Of a stretch of 13,704 bases of DNA, positions 1 to 6,580 are shown piece by piece (position 1 is the first letter of the stretch; each line of letters opens with the position of its first letter). The stretch lies in contig JAFAGR010000013.1 of the NCBI GenBank assembly GCA_023422565.1, positions 1 to 13,704 on the forward strand, given 5' to 3'. The translations under genes were made by a program, and so were the position numbers. The notes under the pieces are model-generated. The model searched no databases. It saw nothing but the letters and a program-made list of their open reading frames with translations, and was not told where the DNA came from. The stretch comes from Bacteroidota bacterium (lineage in GTDB: Bacteria > Bacteroidota > Bacteroidia > Chitinophagales > Chitinophagaceae).

Positions 1-455
1 TTTCTGGGGGAAGGGCCAAAATGAAAAAACGCGGCCGGGCCTATATTTCTTTTAAAACTCTTGAAAAACTTGAACTGTCTGGTGTGATAAAAGTTGAGTT
101 ATCGGGAAGTGTACAGCAAAGTAAGTTAACGCTAAGCGTTTCAGGAGTAAGCGAGTTCTCAGGATCTGTTGCACTTACCAATTTATCGCTTGATGCATCG
201 GGTGTAAGCAAGATTTTTTTGGCCGGCAGGGTGGAAAATGTTTCAGTGATCTCATCCGGTACTGCTAAGGTAGATGCACGGGATCTACAGGCGGAGAAGG
301 CAACGGTGGTCACCTCCGGCACTGCAGCAGTGGAAATTGCAGTTTCGCAAGAACTAACGGTTACGGCTAGCGGCTCATCAAAGATCAGCTACCAGGGTAA
401 CCCCGTAGTTCACCAAAATCTATCAGGCGTTTCGAAGCTGGAAAAGAAGGGATGA
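1..455 (+). CDS. DUF2807 (head GIN domain) protein, 3' part only
   Basis: The reading frame is open to the left edge (first whole codon at 3). The ATG at 21 lies in the middle of the domain, so the true start is upstream of the window. About 150 residues are visible. They are a run of short beta-strand repeats, each with an SG turn (SGVIKVE, SGSVALT, SGVSKIF, SGTAKVD, SGTAAVE, SGSSKIS, SGVSKLE). This spaced SG pattern is typical of the DUF2807/GIN domain, a beta-solenoid found in exported proteins of Bacteroidota. Family knowledge suggests a periplasmic or surface protein; no substrate is known. The signal peptide would be in the missing part. It is followed by a tRNA with its own promoter, so no operon is implied downstream. 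Confidence 0.8.
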   Translation, partial: SGGRAKMKKRGRAYISFKTLEKLELSGVIKVELSGSVQQSKLTLSVSGVSEFSGSVALTNLSLDASGVSKIFLAGRVENVSVISSGTAKVDARDLQAEKATVVTSGTAAVEIAVSQELTVTASGSSKISYQGNPVVHQNLSGVSKLEKKG

Positions 456-496
456 TCAACTAATATGTTAAAGACCGCCCCGGTTTTCTAAATATT

Positions 497-527
497 TTGC
501 CTGTAAAGCATTATTCCCTTATCTTTG
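497..527 (+). promoter_or_regulatory. Bacteroidota-type promoter of the initiator tRNA
   Basis: A -33 element TTG at 497-499 (preceded by TTT) and a -7 element TATCTTTG at 520-527 are separated by 20 bp. This fits the known Bacteroidota consensus TTG-N19-21-TAnnTTTG. The mature tRNA begins four bases after the -7 box, so transcription probably starts at or within a few bases of the mature 5' end (inference). Confidence 0.7.
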
Positions 528-530
528 CAG

Positions 531-602
<72 letters not shown>

Positions 603-609
603 CAAATCG

Positions 610-634
610 AAACCCCGGTTTTCCGGGGTTTTTG
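610..634 (+). terminator. Rho-independent terminator after tRNA-fMet
   Basis: A nine-base-pair stem AAACCCCGG/CCGGGGTTT with a TTTT loop is followed by a T-rich tail. It starts eight bases after the tRNA and isolates the tRNA from era. Confidence 0.85.
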
Positions 635-675
635 TATTTTATGCAGTATTTCAACTCTTTCGGGCTTAATTAGGA

Positions 676-683
676 TATTTTTG
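676..683 (+). promoter_or_regulatory. Probable -7 element upstream of era
   Basis: TATTTTTG matches TAnnTTTG, 13 bases before the era ATG, which would give a very short leader. No good TTG lies at the usual 19-21 bp spacing, so only the -7 half is supported. Confidence 0.4.
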
Positions 684-696
684 CCACCAACGAATA

Positions 697-1563
697 ATGA
701 AAACGGGATTTGTAAACATATTTGGAAAGCCCAATGCCGGTAAATCGACTTTGCTCAATGCCCTGATGGGAGAGAAGATGGCAATCGTTTCGCCCAAGGT
801 GCAAACGACCAGGCATCGGATTAAAGCTATTTTATCCGGCAATGATTACCAGATCATATTTTCTGACACGCCCGGAATTATTGAGCCTAAATACAAATTG
901 CATCAAAAAATGATGCAGGCCGTGAAAGGAACGCTTGAGGATGCGGATGTAGGCCTGCTGATAGCGGACGCAGGAGAAGAGGTAAAGGAATCGGATGAAA
1001 TCTTCGCCTCTCTGAAATTAAAGGCGCCCTGTATCGTAGTGCTGAACAAAAGCGATCTTGTTGATGAAAAGGTATTGGAGGAGAATAAAAAATTCTTCGC
1101 TGAGCAACCGTACTGCCGAGAGGTGATCTCAATTTCTGCGCTTAAGAAGGAAGGTATAATTACATTGCTTGACAGAATACTTTTTTATCTCCCTGAGGGC
1201 GAGCCTTTTTATGATAATGATGACTTGAGTGACATGCCCACCAAGTTCTTCGTTTCTGAGATCATCAGAGAAAAGGTGTTTCAACTTTTTCATGAAGAGC
1301 TTCCTTACCATACGGCTGTGGTGGTACAGGAGTTTAAGGAAAAGCAAACCCTTATTAAGATACGTGCGGATATTGTTGTACAGCGAGAAACTCAGAAAGG
1401 AATTATACTTGGAGATAAAGGAAGCATGATCAAACAACTTGGAACCTTGTCGAGGAAAGAATTGGAGGAGTTTTTAGGGCAAAAAGTTTTCCTGGAGTTG
1501 TTCGTAAAGGTGAGGCCCAAGTGGCGCGACAGTGAAACACACCTTAAGGAATACGGATACTAA
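697..1563 (+). CDS. era: GTPase Era
   Basis: Era is an essential GTPase that binds the 3' end of 16S rRNA and helps mature the 30S subunit. The protein is 288 residues, close to the usual length of about 300. The G1 P-loop GKPNAGKST is at residues 10-18, G3 DTPG at 57-60, G4 NKSD at 117-120 and G5 SAL at 147-149. The C-terminal KH RNA-binding domain carries its GDKG loop at 239-242 and ends in the usual KVRPKWRD stretch. The ATG at 697 places the P-loop at the normal distance from the N-terminus. der follows after 27 bp on the same strand, so the two ribosome-assembly GTPases are probably co-transcribed. Upstream is the tRNA terminator and a likely -7 motif. Confidence 0.98.
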   Translation: MKTGFVNIFGKPNAGKSTLLNALMGEKMAIVSPKVQTTRHRIKAILSGNDYQIIFSDTPGIIEPKYKLHQKMMQAVKGTLEDADVGLLIADAGEEVKESDEIFASLKLKAPCIVVLNKSDLVDEKVLEENKKFFAEQPYCREVISISALKKEGIITLLDRILFYLPEGEPFYDNDDLSDMPTKFFVSEIIREKVFQLFHEELPYHTAVVVQEFKEKQTLIKIRADIVVQRETQKGIILGDKGSMIKQLGTLSRKELEEFLGQKVFLELFVKVRPKWRDSETHLKEYGY

Positions 1564-1590
1564 CGCAGATCATCTGCAAAAATTTTTATT

Positions 1591-2901
1591 ATGAATTTTA
1601 CGGTTGCTATTACAGGCAGACCCAATGTTGGAAAAAGCACTTTTTTTAATCGTCTGCTCGAACAGCGCAAGGCGATCGTTGATGATTTCAGCGGTGTAAC
1701 GCGAGACAGGCAGTACGGCGTTGCCGAATGGGCAGGGAAATCATTCAACGTAATTGATACCGGCGGATTTGTGGCGAAGAGTGAAGATGTTTTTGAGAAG
1801 GAGATACGCAAACAGGTTGTGATAGCAATCGAAGAAGCAAATGCGGTAATTTTTATGGTTGATGCCGCAACAGGTATCACTACTCTTGATGAGGCCATGG
1901 CCGATATGTTGCGAAAAAGCAAGAAGCCGGTATTCCTCGTGGTGAACAAGGTTGACAATCATAACAGGATGCTCGAGGCCAGTGAATTTTACAGTCTTGG
2001 TTTTGAGAGAATATTCTTTCTTTCGTCAATAAGCGGAAGCGGAACAGGCGAATTACTGGATGCGATCGTGGAACTTATGGATGAAGATTCCGGCGCCGAA
2101 CCTCTTCCTGAAGACCTTCCAAAATTTTCTATCATAGGCCAACCTAATGTAGGAAAGTCGTCTTTGTTAAATGCATTGACCGGAAAGGAGAGGACTATTG
2201 TGAGTGATATTGCCGGAACAACGCGTGACAGTATTCACACACGCTACAATCTGTTCAACAAAGATTTTATTCTGATAGATACCGCCGGTATAAGGAGAAA
2301 AACGAAGGTTCATGAAGATCTTGAATTCTATTCAGTGATCCGCGCCATAAAGGCAATGGATGAAGCTGATGTTTGCCTCCTTCTTCTGGATGCAGGCAAG
2401 GGGCTCACGGCGCAGGATCTTTCCATTTTTTCATTAGCGGCAAAAAAAGGAAAGGGAATAGTTGTACTTGTAAATAAATGGGACCTTGTTGAAAAGGAAA
2501 CCAATACTACAAGGGATTACGAGAAGGATCTCAAGAAAAGGCTTGCACCATTTTCTGATGTTCCCATTGTATTTATTTCTGTGCTGGAAAAGCAAAGGAT
2601 ATTTAAGAGCATTGAACTTGCCTTACAGGTGTACGAAAACCGCAAGCGCAAGGTGCCAACATCCCAATTAAATGAGGTGATGCAGAAGGCGATCAATTCG
2701 TTTCATCCACCTGTGGTGCGCGGCAACGCAATTAAGATCAAATACGTGACCCAGTTGCCAACCCACACCCCAACTTTCGCTTTCTTCTGTAATTACCCTG
2801 ATGACCTGAAGGCGCCGTATAAAAACTATCTTGAAAATCAGTTAAGGCAGAATTTTGATTTCAGCGGAGTGCCGGTCAGATTGTTTTTCAGAAAGAAATA
2901 A
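1591..2901 (+). CDS. der: GTPase Der (EngA), double-domain ribosome assembly GTPase
   Basis: Der has two GTPase domains in tandem and acts late in 50S subunit assembly. The 436 residues match the family length. Domain 1 shows P-loop GRPNVGKST at residues 9-17, DTGG at 56-59 and NKVD at 119-122. Domain 2 shows GQPNVGKSS at 183-191, DTAGIRRK at 230-237 and NKWD at 295-298. The G5-like position of domain 2 reads ISVLEK where many Der proteins have SAL or SAK, a mild variation. The C-terminal KH-like domain follows, with the usual GNAIKIKYVTQ stretch and closing VRLFFRKK. It sits directly behind era with no separate promoter that I can see. Confidence 0.98.
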   Translation: MNFTVAITGRPNVGKSTFFNRLLEQRKAIVDDFSGVTRDRQYGVAEWAGKSFNVIDTGGFVAKSEDVFEKEIRKQVVIAIEEANAVIFMVDAATGITTLDEAMADMLRKSKKPVFLVVNKVDNHNRMLEASEFYSLGFERIFFLSSISGSGTGELLDAIVELMDEDSGAEPLPEDLPKFSIIGQPNVGKSSLLNALTGKERTIVSDIAGTTRDSIHTRYNLFNKDFILIDTAGIRRKTKVHEDLEFYSVIRAIKAMDEADVCLLLLDAGKGLTAQDLSIFSLAAKKGKGIVVLVNKWDLVEKETNTTRDYEKDLKKRLAPFSDVPIVFISVLEKQRIFKSIELALQVYENRKRKVPTSQLNEVMQKAINSFHPPVVRGNAIKIKYVTQLPTHTPTFAFFCNYPDDLKAPYKNYLENQLRQNFDFSGVPVRLFFRKK

Positions 2902-2945
2902 GCTGTTTGGAAAGGTTATTGCATAATTGTGGCTAAACACCACTC

Positions 2946-3158
2946 ATGAAATCTTTTCTTTTAGTTGCCTCTATGCTTTTGGTGCTTGCTTCCTGCGGGC
3001 GTAAGGATACCCGGACAGATAGTGAGGTAAATGCTGATTCATTGATGGACAGCACCGAATTAAAACAGCATGCTGAAACCACCGAGAAGAAAATCACACA
3101 TATAGGAGATTCCATTGAACAAATGCAAAGGCAGGCAGAGGCTGAAGCAGCAAATTAG
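2946..3158 (+). CDS. Small lipoprotein, function unknown
   Basis: This 70-residue protein begins with a lysine, a hydrophobic run and a lipobox LASC with the acylated Cys at residue 17, so it should be a lipoprotein. The rest is hydrophilic and rich in Glu, Asp, Thr and Lys. From about residue 36 it has helical, possibly coiled-coil character (ELKQHAETTEKKITHIGDSI). It has no recognisable enzyme motif and I cannot assign a function. The ATG at 2946 is the only start that keeps the signal peptide. It lies 44 bp after der and may be read from the same transcript. It converges on the anti-sigma gene, and only 10 bp separate the two stop codons. Confidence 0.75.
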   Translation: MKSFLLVASMLLVLASCGRKDTRTDSEVNADSLMDSTELKQHAETTEKKITHIGDSIEQMQRQAEAEAAN

Positions 3159-3168
3159 AATTGAAGAA

Positions 3169-3525
3169 CTAATATCCCAACTTTCGTAGGAGTAAAAATG
3201 CGGCGACAACCAGTATCAGGATTAATATTACTGCCACGTAAGCCCAGGGCTGATTGAAAAATGCAACACGTCTTCTGGCTTTTCTCGCTCCCAATTGGTT
3301 CTTCAGGCTTGAATTCAGCTGCTGAAGTACTGCAGGTATTTCACTTTTGTCTTTGACCAGATCAAGACCTTCCGCAGCATCGTTCATAAATTCATCATCC
3401 AACAGTTGTTTCTCAAAGTCGTGACGCCCGGCTTCATCAAGCTGTTTATTGAGGTACTCCAGTAATTTCTCCTGGCCTGCTTCTTTATTCAGGTTTGATA
3501 ATATGTTGTGCAGGTCTTTATTCAT
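3169..3525 (-). CDS. Tail-anchored anti-sigma-factor-like membrane protein
   Basis: This 118-residue protein starts with a charged helical cytoplasmic part (about 1-87). Its pattern of LLEYLNKQLDEA followed by FEKQLLDDEFMNDAAEGLD resembles the N-terminal anti-sigma region of Bacteroidota proteins encoded next to ECF sigma genes. A basic patch RKARRR (81-86) precedes a single membrane helix at about 94-113. Only five residues follow, so there is no periplasmic sensor domain. There is no HxxxCxxC zinc motif. The start ATG overlaps the end of the sigma gene by eight bases (ATGAATAA), implying translational coupling and a matched pair. Anti-sigma function is inferred from position and pattern. 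The alternative is a small membrane anchor of unknown role. Confidence 0.75.
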   Translation of the reverse strand: MNKDLHNILSNLNKEAGQEKLLEYLNKQLDEAGRHDFEKQLLDDEFMNDAAEGLDLVKDKSEIPAVLQQLNSSLKNQLGARKARRRVAFFNQPWAYVAVILILILVVAAFLLLRKLGY

Positions 3526-4090
3526 TATTATTGTTCATCCGTTCTATATTGATTCGCAGATTTCGTTTTCCATTCTGGATGTGGCTTTTCACCTGGCCCG
3601 TAGTAAAGTTTGTGATCTCGGCCACTTCCTGGTAGCTTTTCTTTTCCAAAAAAAACAGTTTTATACAGGTTCTCTGATCTTCGTTCAGTAAATTAAGCGC
3701 ATCATTCATATTGTTTAAGTCGCGTTCTTTTTTCAGCAAAACTATACGCTCTTCTTCAGCATGTGCTGATTTAATGAGGTTGTCGTTTATTTCCTGAGTG
3801 TACACGCCCCGGCTGCGAAGTTGCATCAGGCAATGGTTTTTTGCTAATGTATAGAGCCAGCTTTTAAAATAATCTACCTTATACTTTTTTAATTCACTCA
3901 GCACTTTTAAAAAGATCTGTTGCACGCTGTCTTTGGCGAGTTCCTCATCTTTCAAATACTTCATACTCACGCCAAATAGCATCATCGTGTATCTGGGCAA
4001 TAAAATTCCGAGCCACTTTGTGTCGCCGTCCTTTGCATAATTTTCAACCAGTTCCCTGTCTTCAATATGTTGATGCTTCGATGGATTCAA
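3518..4090 (-). CDS. RNA polymerase sigma factor, ECF (sigma-70) family
   Basis: This 190-residue protein has the two-domain layout of ECF sigma factors. Sigma region 2 spans about 25-95 and includes the DSVQQIFLKVL helix and the FKSWLYTLAKNHCLMQLR segment that reads the -10-like element. A linker follows. Region 4 spans about 125-180, with the helix-turn-helix SYQEVAEITNFTTGQVKSHIQNG. No ATG is available upstream in frame: an in-frame TAA precedes, and the first in-frame ATG is inside region 2. The start is therefore most likely the TTG at 4090, giving (M)NPSKHQHIEDREL, the usual N-terminus of such proteins. TTG suggests modest translation. It is paired with the overlapping anti-sigma gene. 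The target regulon cannot be read from the sequence. Confidence 0.92.
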   Translation of the reverse strand: MNPSKHQHIEDRELVENYAKDGDTKWLGILLPRYTMMLFGVSMKYLKDEELAKDSVQQIFLKVLSELKKYKVDYFKSWLYTLAKNHCLMQLRSRGVYTQEINDNLIKSAHAEEERIVLLKKERDLNNMNDALNLLNEDQRTCIKLFFLEKKSYQEVAEITNFTTGQVKSHIQNGKRNLRINIERMNNNNE

Positions 4091-4156
4091 TTCATCTTGG
4101 GTTTGAACTCGTGACCTGTTAGAGGGCCGTTACTTTTCATTTCCACAAAATTCCGG

Positions 4157-4588
4157 TTACTTTTTGGAAATAACGGATGATTTGTCTGCCGGCAGTTTCG
4201 CTTTGTCGAAAAAAAGCATTTTGATGGCGATAATAAGCATTAAGGATGCGAATATTTTTTTTACAGATTCTTGCGGGAGGCTCAGCGAGATCTTACTTCC
4301 GAAATATCCTCCTAAAATGAAACCCGCAGCCAGGAGGCCAACATACCTAAAATCAACATGACCTTGTTTATAATATTGCAGTACGGCCAAAATGCCTACC
4401 GGAAACATGATTAGTGCAAGCGATGTTCCCTGTGCCTGGAACTGGCTGAAACCAAGAAAATAAATCAGGGCAGGTACTATTATTATTCCGCCGCCTACGC
4501 CCACGAGGCCACCCAATGTACCGGCAGCGAGCCCTATGAGCAAAAGGATCACGATCATTTGTATATCCATATTTTTCTTATTAGGCAT
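4157..4588 (-). CDS. Half-size TauE/SafE (TSUP) family permease
   Basis: This 143-residue hydrophobic protein begins with the glycine-rich signature of the sulfite exporter TauE/SafE family (AAGTLGGLVGVGGGIIIVP, about 21-39). That helix-loop is followed by QGTSLALIMFPVGILAVLQYY (about 53-73) and two more membrane segments (about 82-100 and 110-127). Full TSUP proteins have about 250 residues and two such repeats. This one carries a single repeat, so it would need to form dimers (inference). Family members move sulfite, sulfoacetate or other organic anions, but the substrate here is not visible. The start ATG overlaps the ppa stop by eight bases (ATGCCTAA), which points to translational coupling in the crcB-ppa-tauE string. 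An internal Met at residue 7 is an alternative start. Confidence 0.85.
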   Translation of the reverse strand: MPNKKNMDIQMIVILLLIGLAAGTLGGLVGVGGGIIIVPALIYFLGFSQFQAQGTSLALIMFPVGILAVLQYYKQGHVDFRYVGLLAAGFILGGYFGSKISLSLPQESVKKIFASLMLIIAIKMLFFDKAKLPADKSSVISKK

Positions 4589-5126
4589 GTTGCGGAAATT
4601 CCTGTTTATATCTTTTTAATGCAGCATCAATTATTGAATAAGCCGTTCTTTTATCCTGGAAGCTATCTATTTGCACCACCTTGTTTTCAAGCACCTTGTA
4701 TTGTTCGAAATAATTTTTAAGCACATTAATAAAATGCTGCGGCAGGGAAGACATATCTGTGAAGTGGTTGACAGCGGGATCTTTAGCAGCTACGGAAATA
4801 AGTTTATCATCTTTTTCACCGCTATCGATCATTTGCATATTCCCGATGATCGTGGCCTCCACAAGGCACATAGGCTGGATGCTTTCACTGCACAAAACCA
4901 ATATGTCCAGCGGATCGCCGTCTTCTCCCAGCGTGCGTGGAATAAATCCGTAGTTTACGGGATAATGAAAGGAAGAATAAATAACACGGTCAAGCTTAAG
5001 CAGGCCCGTTACTTTGTCAATTTCGTATTTTGCCTTACTTCCTTCGGAGATCTCAATTAAAGCATTCACCTGCGCCGGAATTTTTTCTCCTGCAGAGGCG
5101 CCATGCCATGGATGTAGTACGTACAT
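4581..5126 (-). CDS. ppa: Inorganic pyrophosphatase, family I
   Basis: This soluble cytoplasmic enzyme hydrolyses diphosphate to two phosphates and pulls biosynthetic reactions forward (EC 3.6.1.1). The 181 residues fit family I. The signature DGDPLD supplies Asp69, Asp71 and Asp74. The other active-site residues aligned by eye to the E. coli enzyme are present: Glu25, Lys33, Glu35, Arg47, Tyr59, Asp101, Asp106, Lys108 and the later YK pair in EQYKVLE. The start gives MYVLHPWHGAS, the usual HPWH opening of Bacteroidota orthologues. It lies three bases downstream of the crcB stop and overlaps the tauE-like gene by eight. Fluoride is a classic inhibitor of this enzyme, so its position beside a fluoride channel is meaningful. 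Confidence 0.97.
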   Translation of the reverse strand: MYVLHPWHGASAGEKIPAQVNALIEISEGSKAKYEIDKVTGLLKLDRVIYSSFHYPVNYGFIPRTLGEDGDPLDILVLCSESIQPMCLVEATIIGNMQMIDSGEKDDKLISVAAKDPAVNHFTDMSSLPQHFINVLKNYFEQYKVLENKVVQIDSFQDKRTAYSIIDAALKRYKQEFPQHA

Positions 5127-5129
5127 AGA

Positions 5130-5480
5130 CTATTTATGAATAAGTTTATAACCTAACCAGGCGGAGAAAACACCGCCTGCCACACTCGCTAAAATATATA
5201 AGGATGCGGGAACGATCTTTCCTTTTTCGAAAAGTAAAAAGTTCTCCATGCTAAATGCTGAAAAGGTGGTGAAGCCCCCGCAAAATCCTGCGGCTAAAAT
5301 TAGTTTCCACTGTTCATTTTTCCAGGCCGCGCCCATGATCATTCCTATCAAAAAACTTCCGGCAAGGTTTATAAAAAGCGTAACCGGGAAAAGGTTCGTT
5401 TTTGCCACAGTACCGATCAGGAACCTCAATACGGTTCCGCCAAATCCGCCAAGACCTACGAGTAACGCGGTTTTAAGCAT
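5130..5480 (-). CDS. crcB: Fluoride channel CrcB/FluC
   Basis: FluC is a small dual-topology inner-membrane channel that exports fluoride. This 116-residue protein has four membrane helices and the family landmarks. GGFGGTVLRF at about 11-20 includes Arg19. Asn38 lies in FINLAGSFLIG. The motif GGFTTFSAFSME at about 68-79 contains the Phe residues (Phe70, Phe73) that line the pore and the TTFS segment that forms the central sodium site. Its ATG shares one base with the TAA of the upstream lipoprotein gene (TAATG), and ppa follows after three bases. There is therefore no room for a riboswitch directly before crcB. I see no crcB-type riboswitch in the leader of the whole string either. Confidence 0.97.
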   Translation of the reverse strand: MLKTALLVGLGGFGGTVLRFLIGTVAKTNLFPVTLFINLAGSFLIGMIMGAAWKNEQWKLILAAGFCGGFTTFSAFSMENFLLFEKGKIVPASLYILASVAGGVFSAWLGYKLIHK

Positions 5481-5884
5481 TAGTCTATAGGTAAGTTTCC
5501 TGAATATGTATATTTAAAATCTACGCCCCAAACCTCGCCGTCTTTTTTTACTTTAATGTCCATTGGCTTTTTCATAAAGCTGTTTGAATAATTGATTATA
5601 GTTGTAGAATCATCAACCTCCAAAAACTTGTTTATTTCGTATGACGCGTTACGGTAATTTGCTTTAAGGTCTGCCGGCATTTTTTCATAATACCTTTTGT
5701 AAGAATCGAAAAGTTGCACATTTTCGGCATCATTGATCAGCAGGCGCTCTGCCTTCTTAAAATCTCCGTTGAGGCTTGCCCTTATAAAATCACGGCCTGT
5801 ATCAAGGGCAGTTGAAGGCCTTGTGTCGCCTTGCCCGCATGCGGCAAAAAGAAAAAGAATAACTGCTGAGAAAAGATATTTCAT
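5480..5884 (-). CDS. DUF4878-like small lipoprotein
   Basis: The start at 5884 gives MKYLFSAVILFLFAAC, a lipoprotein signal with the acylated Cys at residue 16, and a protein of 134 residues. The frame is open upstream to 5974, but that extension runs through a terminator hairpin and puts 30 unlikely residues before the signal peptide, so it is rejected. The mature part (ALDTGRDFIRASLNGDFKKAERLLINDAENVQLFD... then VKKDGEVWGVDFKY) resembles the NTF2/DUF4878-like fold: a helix with the 'gd...A...l' pattern and a closing strand with G-x-W-x-V-x-F. It resembles the next gene upstream, so the two look like old paralogues. Its stop overlaps crcB by one base. The function is unknown; a cell-envelope protein is likely. 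Confidence 0.8.
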   Translation of the reverse strand: MKYLFSAVILFLFAACGQGDTRPSTALDTGRDFIRASLNGDFKKAERLLINDAENVQLFDSYKRYYEKMPADLKANYRNASYEINKFLEVDDSTTIINYSNSFMKKPMDIKVKKDGEVWGVDFKYTYSGNLPID

Positions 5885-5903
5885 AATTAAAGTGGAATAT
5901 TCA

Positions 5904-5911
5904 TAAAGGTA
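5904..5911 (-). promoter_or_regulatory. Possible -7 element for the lipoprotein-crcB-ppa-tauE string
   Basis: The minus strand reads TACCTTTA, one base off TAnnTTTG, 19 bases before the start codon and downstream of the terminator that ends the previous gene. No TTG is found at the usual spacing, so support is partial. Confidence 0.35.
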
Positions 5912-5933
5912 GCAATATTGTTTTCTTAGGGAT

Positions 5934-5966
5934 AAAAAAAGCACCCGACCGGCGGATGCTTTTTTT
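5934..5966 (-). terminator. Rho-independent terminator, symmetric (can work both ways)
   Basis: On the minus strand a stem GCATCCG/CGGGTGC (one T:G wobble) with a five-base loop is flanked by A7 before and T7 after. It lies 16 bases after the stop of the upstream DUF4878-like gene, separates that gene from the crcB string, and argues against a start at 5974 for the next gene. Confidence 0.85.
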
Positions 5967-5982
5967 AAATTCAAATTATTTT

Positions 5983-6522
5983 TTACGGGTTCATCTTATT
6001 TGCAGAATCAATGATCTTCAATCCTTCATTGATTGCGGCTTTAATTGAATCCTGATCCATGTTCTTCAATTCTTCCATGGCAGCTCCTACGCTGTCTGTA
6101 GGGTTCGCGCCGGCTTCGTTCATTTTCTCCATTCCGATATTCATCATAGATTCTTTATCGAATGCTACTTTCCAGTTGCCCTTTTCTTTCTTTAAGATGT
6201 AATTGATCGTTTCCCCGCTTGTCTTTTCAGTAACAGGAACTGTGGCTTTATCACCATCAATTTTTACTTCGCCATACGTAAGGTTGTTCTCAGAGTACTT
6301 CATGTCATCGGCACTGTCTTTTGCCATTTTCATTCCCATTTCCATCATATCCAGCATGGTTTTGCTGTCTTCCGTGGCAAATGTGCGCGCCTTTGCCATA
6401 TCTTTCTTTGAAAGGGCTGAGAAGAAATCAGCCAAAACAGACTTAGGATCTCCGCCGCCTGACTTGCAGCTGAAGAGGAGGGTGCCTGATACAAGTACCA
6501 AAGCGAACAGGATTTTTTTCAT
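5983..6522 (-). CDS. DUF4878-like lipoprotein
   Basis: The start at 6522 (or the adjacent ATG at 6525) gives MKKILFALVLVSGTLLFSC, a clear lipoprotein signal with Cys19, and a 179-residue protein. The longer open frame to 6774 has no signal peptide at its front and overlaps the neighbouring gene, so it is not used. The mature part starts GGGDPKSVLADFFSALSKKDMAKARTFAT, the typical opening helix of DUF4878 lipoproteins of Bacteroidota. A strand region ending KKEKGNWKVAFDKE follows, then an extra C-terminal helical tail rich in Met, Asp and Ala. These proteins have an NTF2-like fold and no established function. The gene has its own promoter just before it and a terminator after it, so it is probably a single-gene unit. 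Confidence 0.85.
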   Translation of the reverse strand: MKKILFALVLVSGTLLFSCKSGGGDPKSVLADFFSALSKKDMAKARTFATEDSKTMLDMMEMGMKMAKDSADDMKYSENNLTYGEVKIDGDKATVPVTEKTSGETINYILKKEKGNWKVAFDKESMMNIGMEKMNEAGANPTDSVGAAMEELKNMDQDSIKAAINEGLKIIDSANKMNP

Positions 6523-6547
6523 CATAACAGTTTTTTGATTTTGGTCG

Positions 6548-6578
6548 CTAAAATAGCAGGAAAAATTAACATCTACAA
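6548..6578 (-). promoter_or_regulatory. Bacteroidota-type promoter of the DUF4878-like lipoprotein
   Basis: On the minus strand TTG (6578-6576) and TATTTTAG (6555-6548) are separated by exactly 20 bp, the same spacing as in the tRNA promoter of this window. The -7 box differs from TAnnTTTG at one position. The start codon lies 25 bases downstream. Confidence 0.6.
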
Positions 6579-6580
6579 TG

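Noticed and set aside
4091..4130. tRNA-like stretch on the minus strand upstream of the sigma gene (AGGTCACGAGTTCAAACCC resembles a variable loop plus T-loop)
   Set aside because: The flanking T-stem halves do not pair (ACGAG against CCAAG), and there is no acceptor, D or anticodon stem. At most a chance likeness or a very decayed remnant.
4127..4165. Imperfect direct repeat CCGTTACTTTT / CCGGTTACTTTTT
   Set aside because: The second copy overlaps the 3' end of the tauE-like coding region, the repeat is short and AT-rich, and no element is bounded by it.
5885..5974. N-terminal extension of the lipoprotein gene to an ATG at 5974
   Set aside because: It runs through a strong terminator hairpin and places 30 non-signal residues before a good lipoprotein signal peptide.
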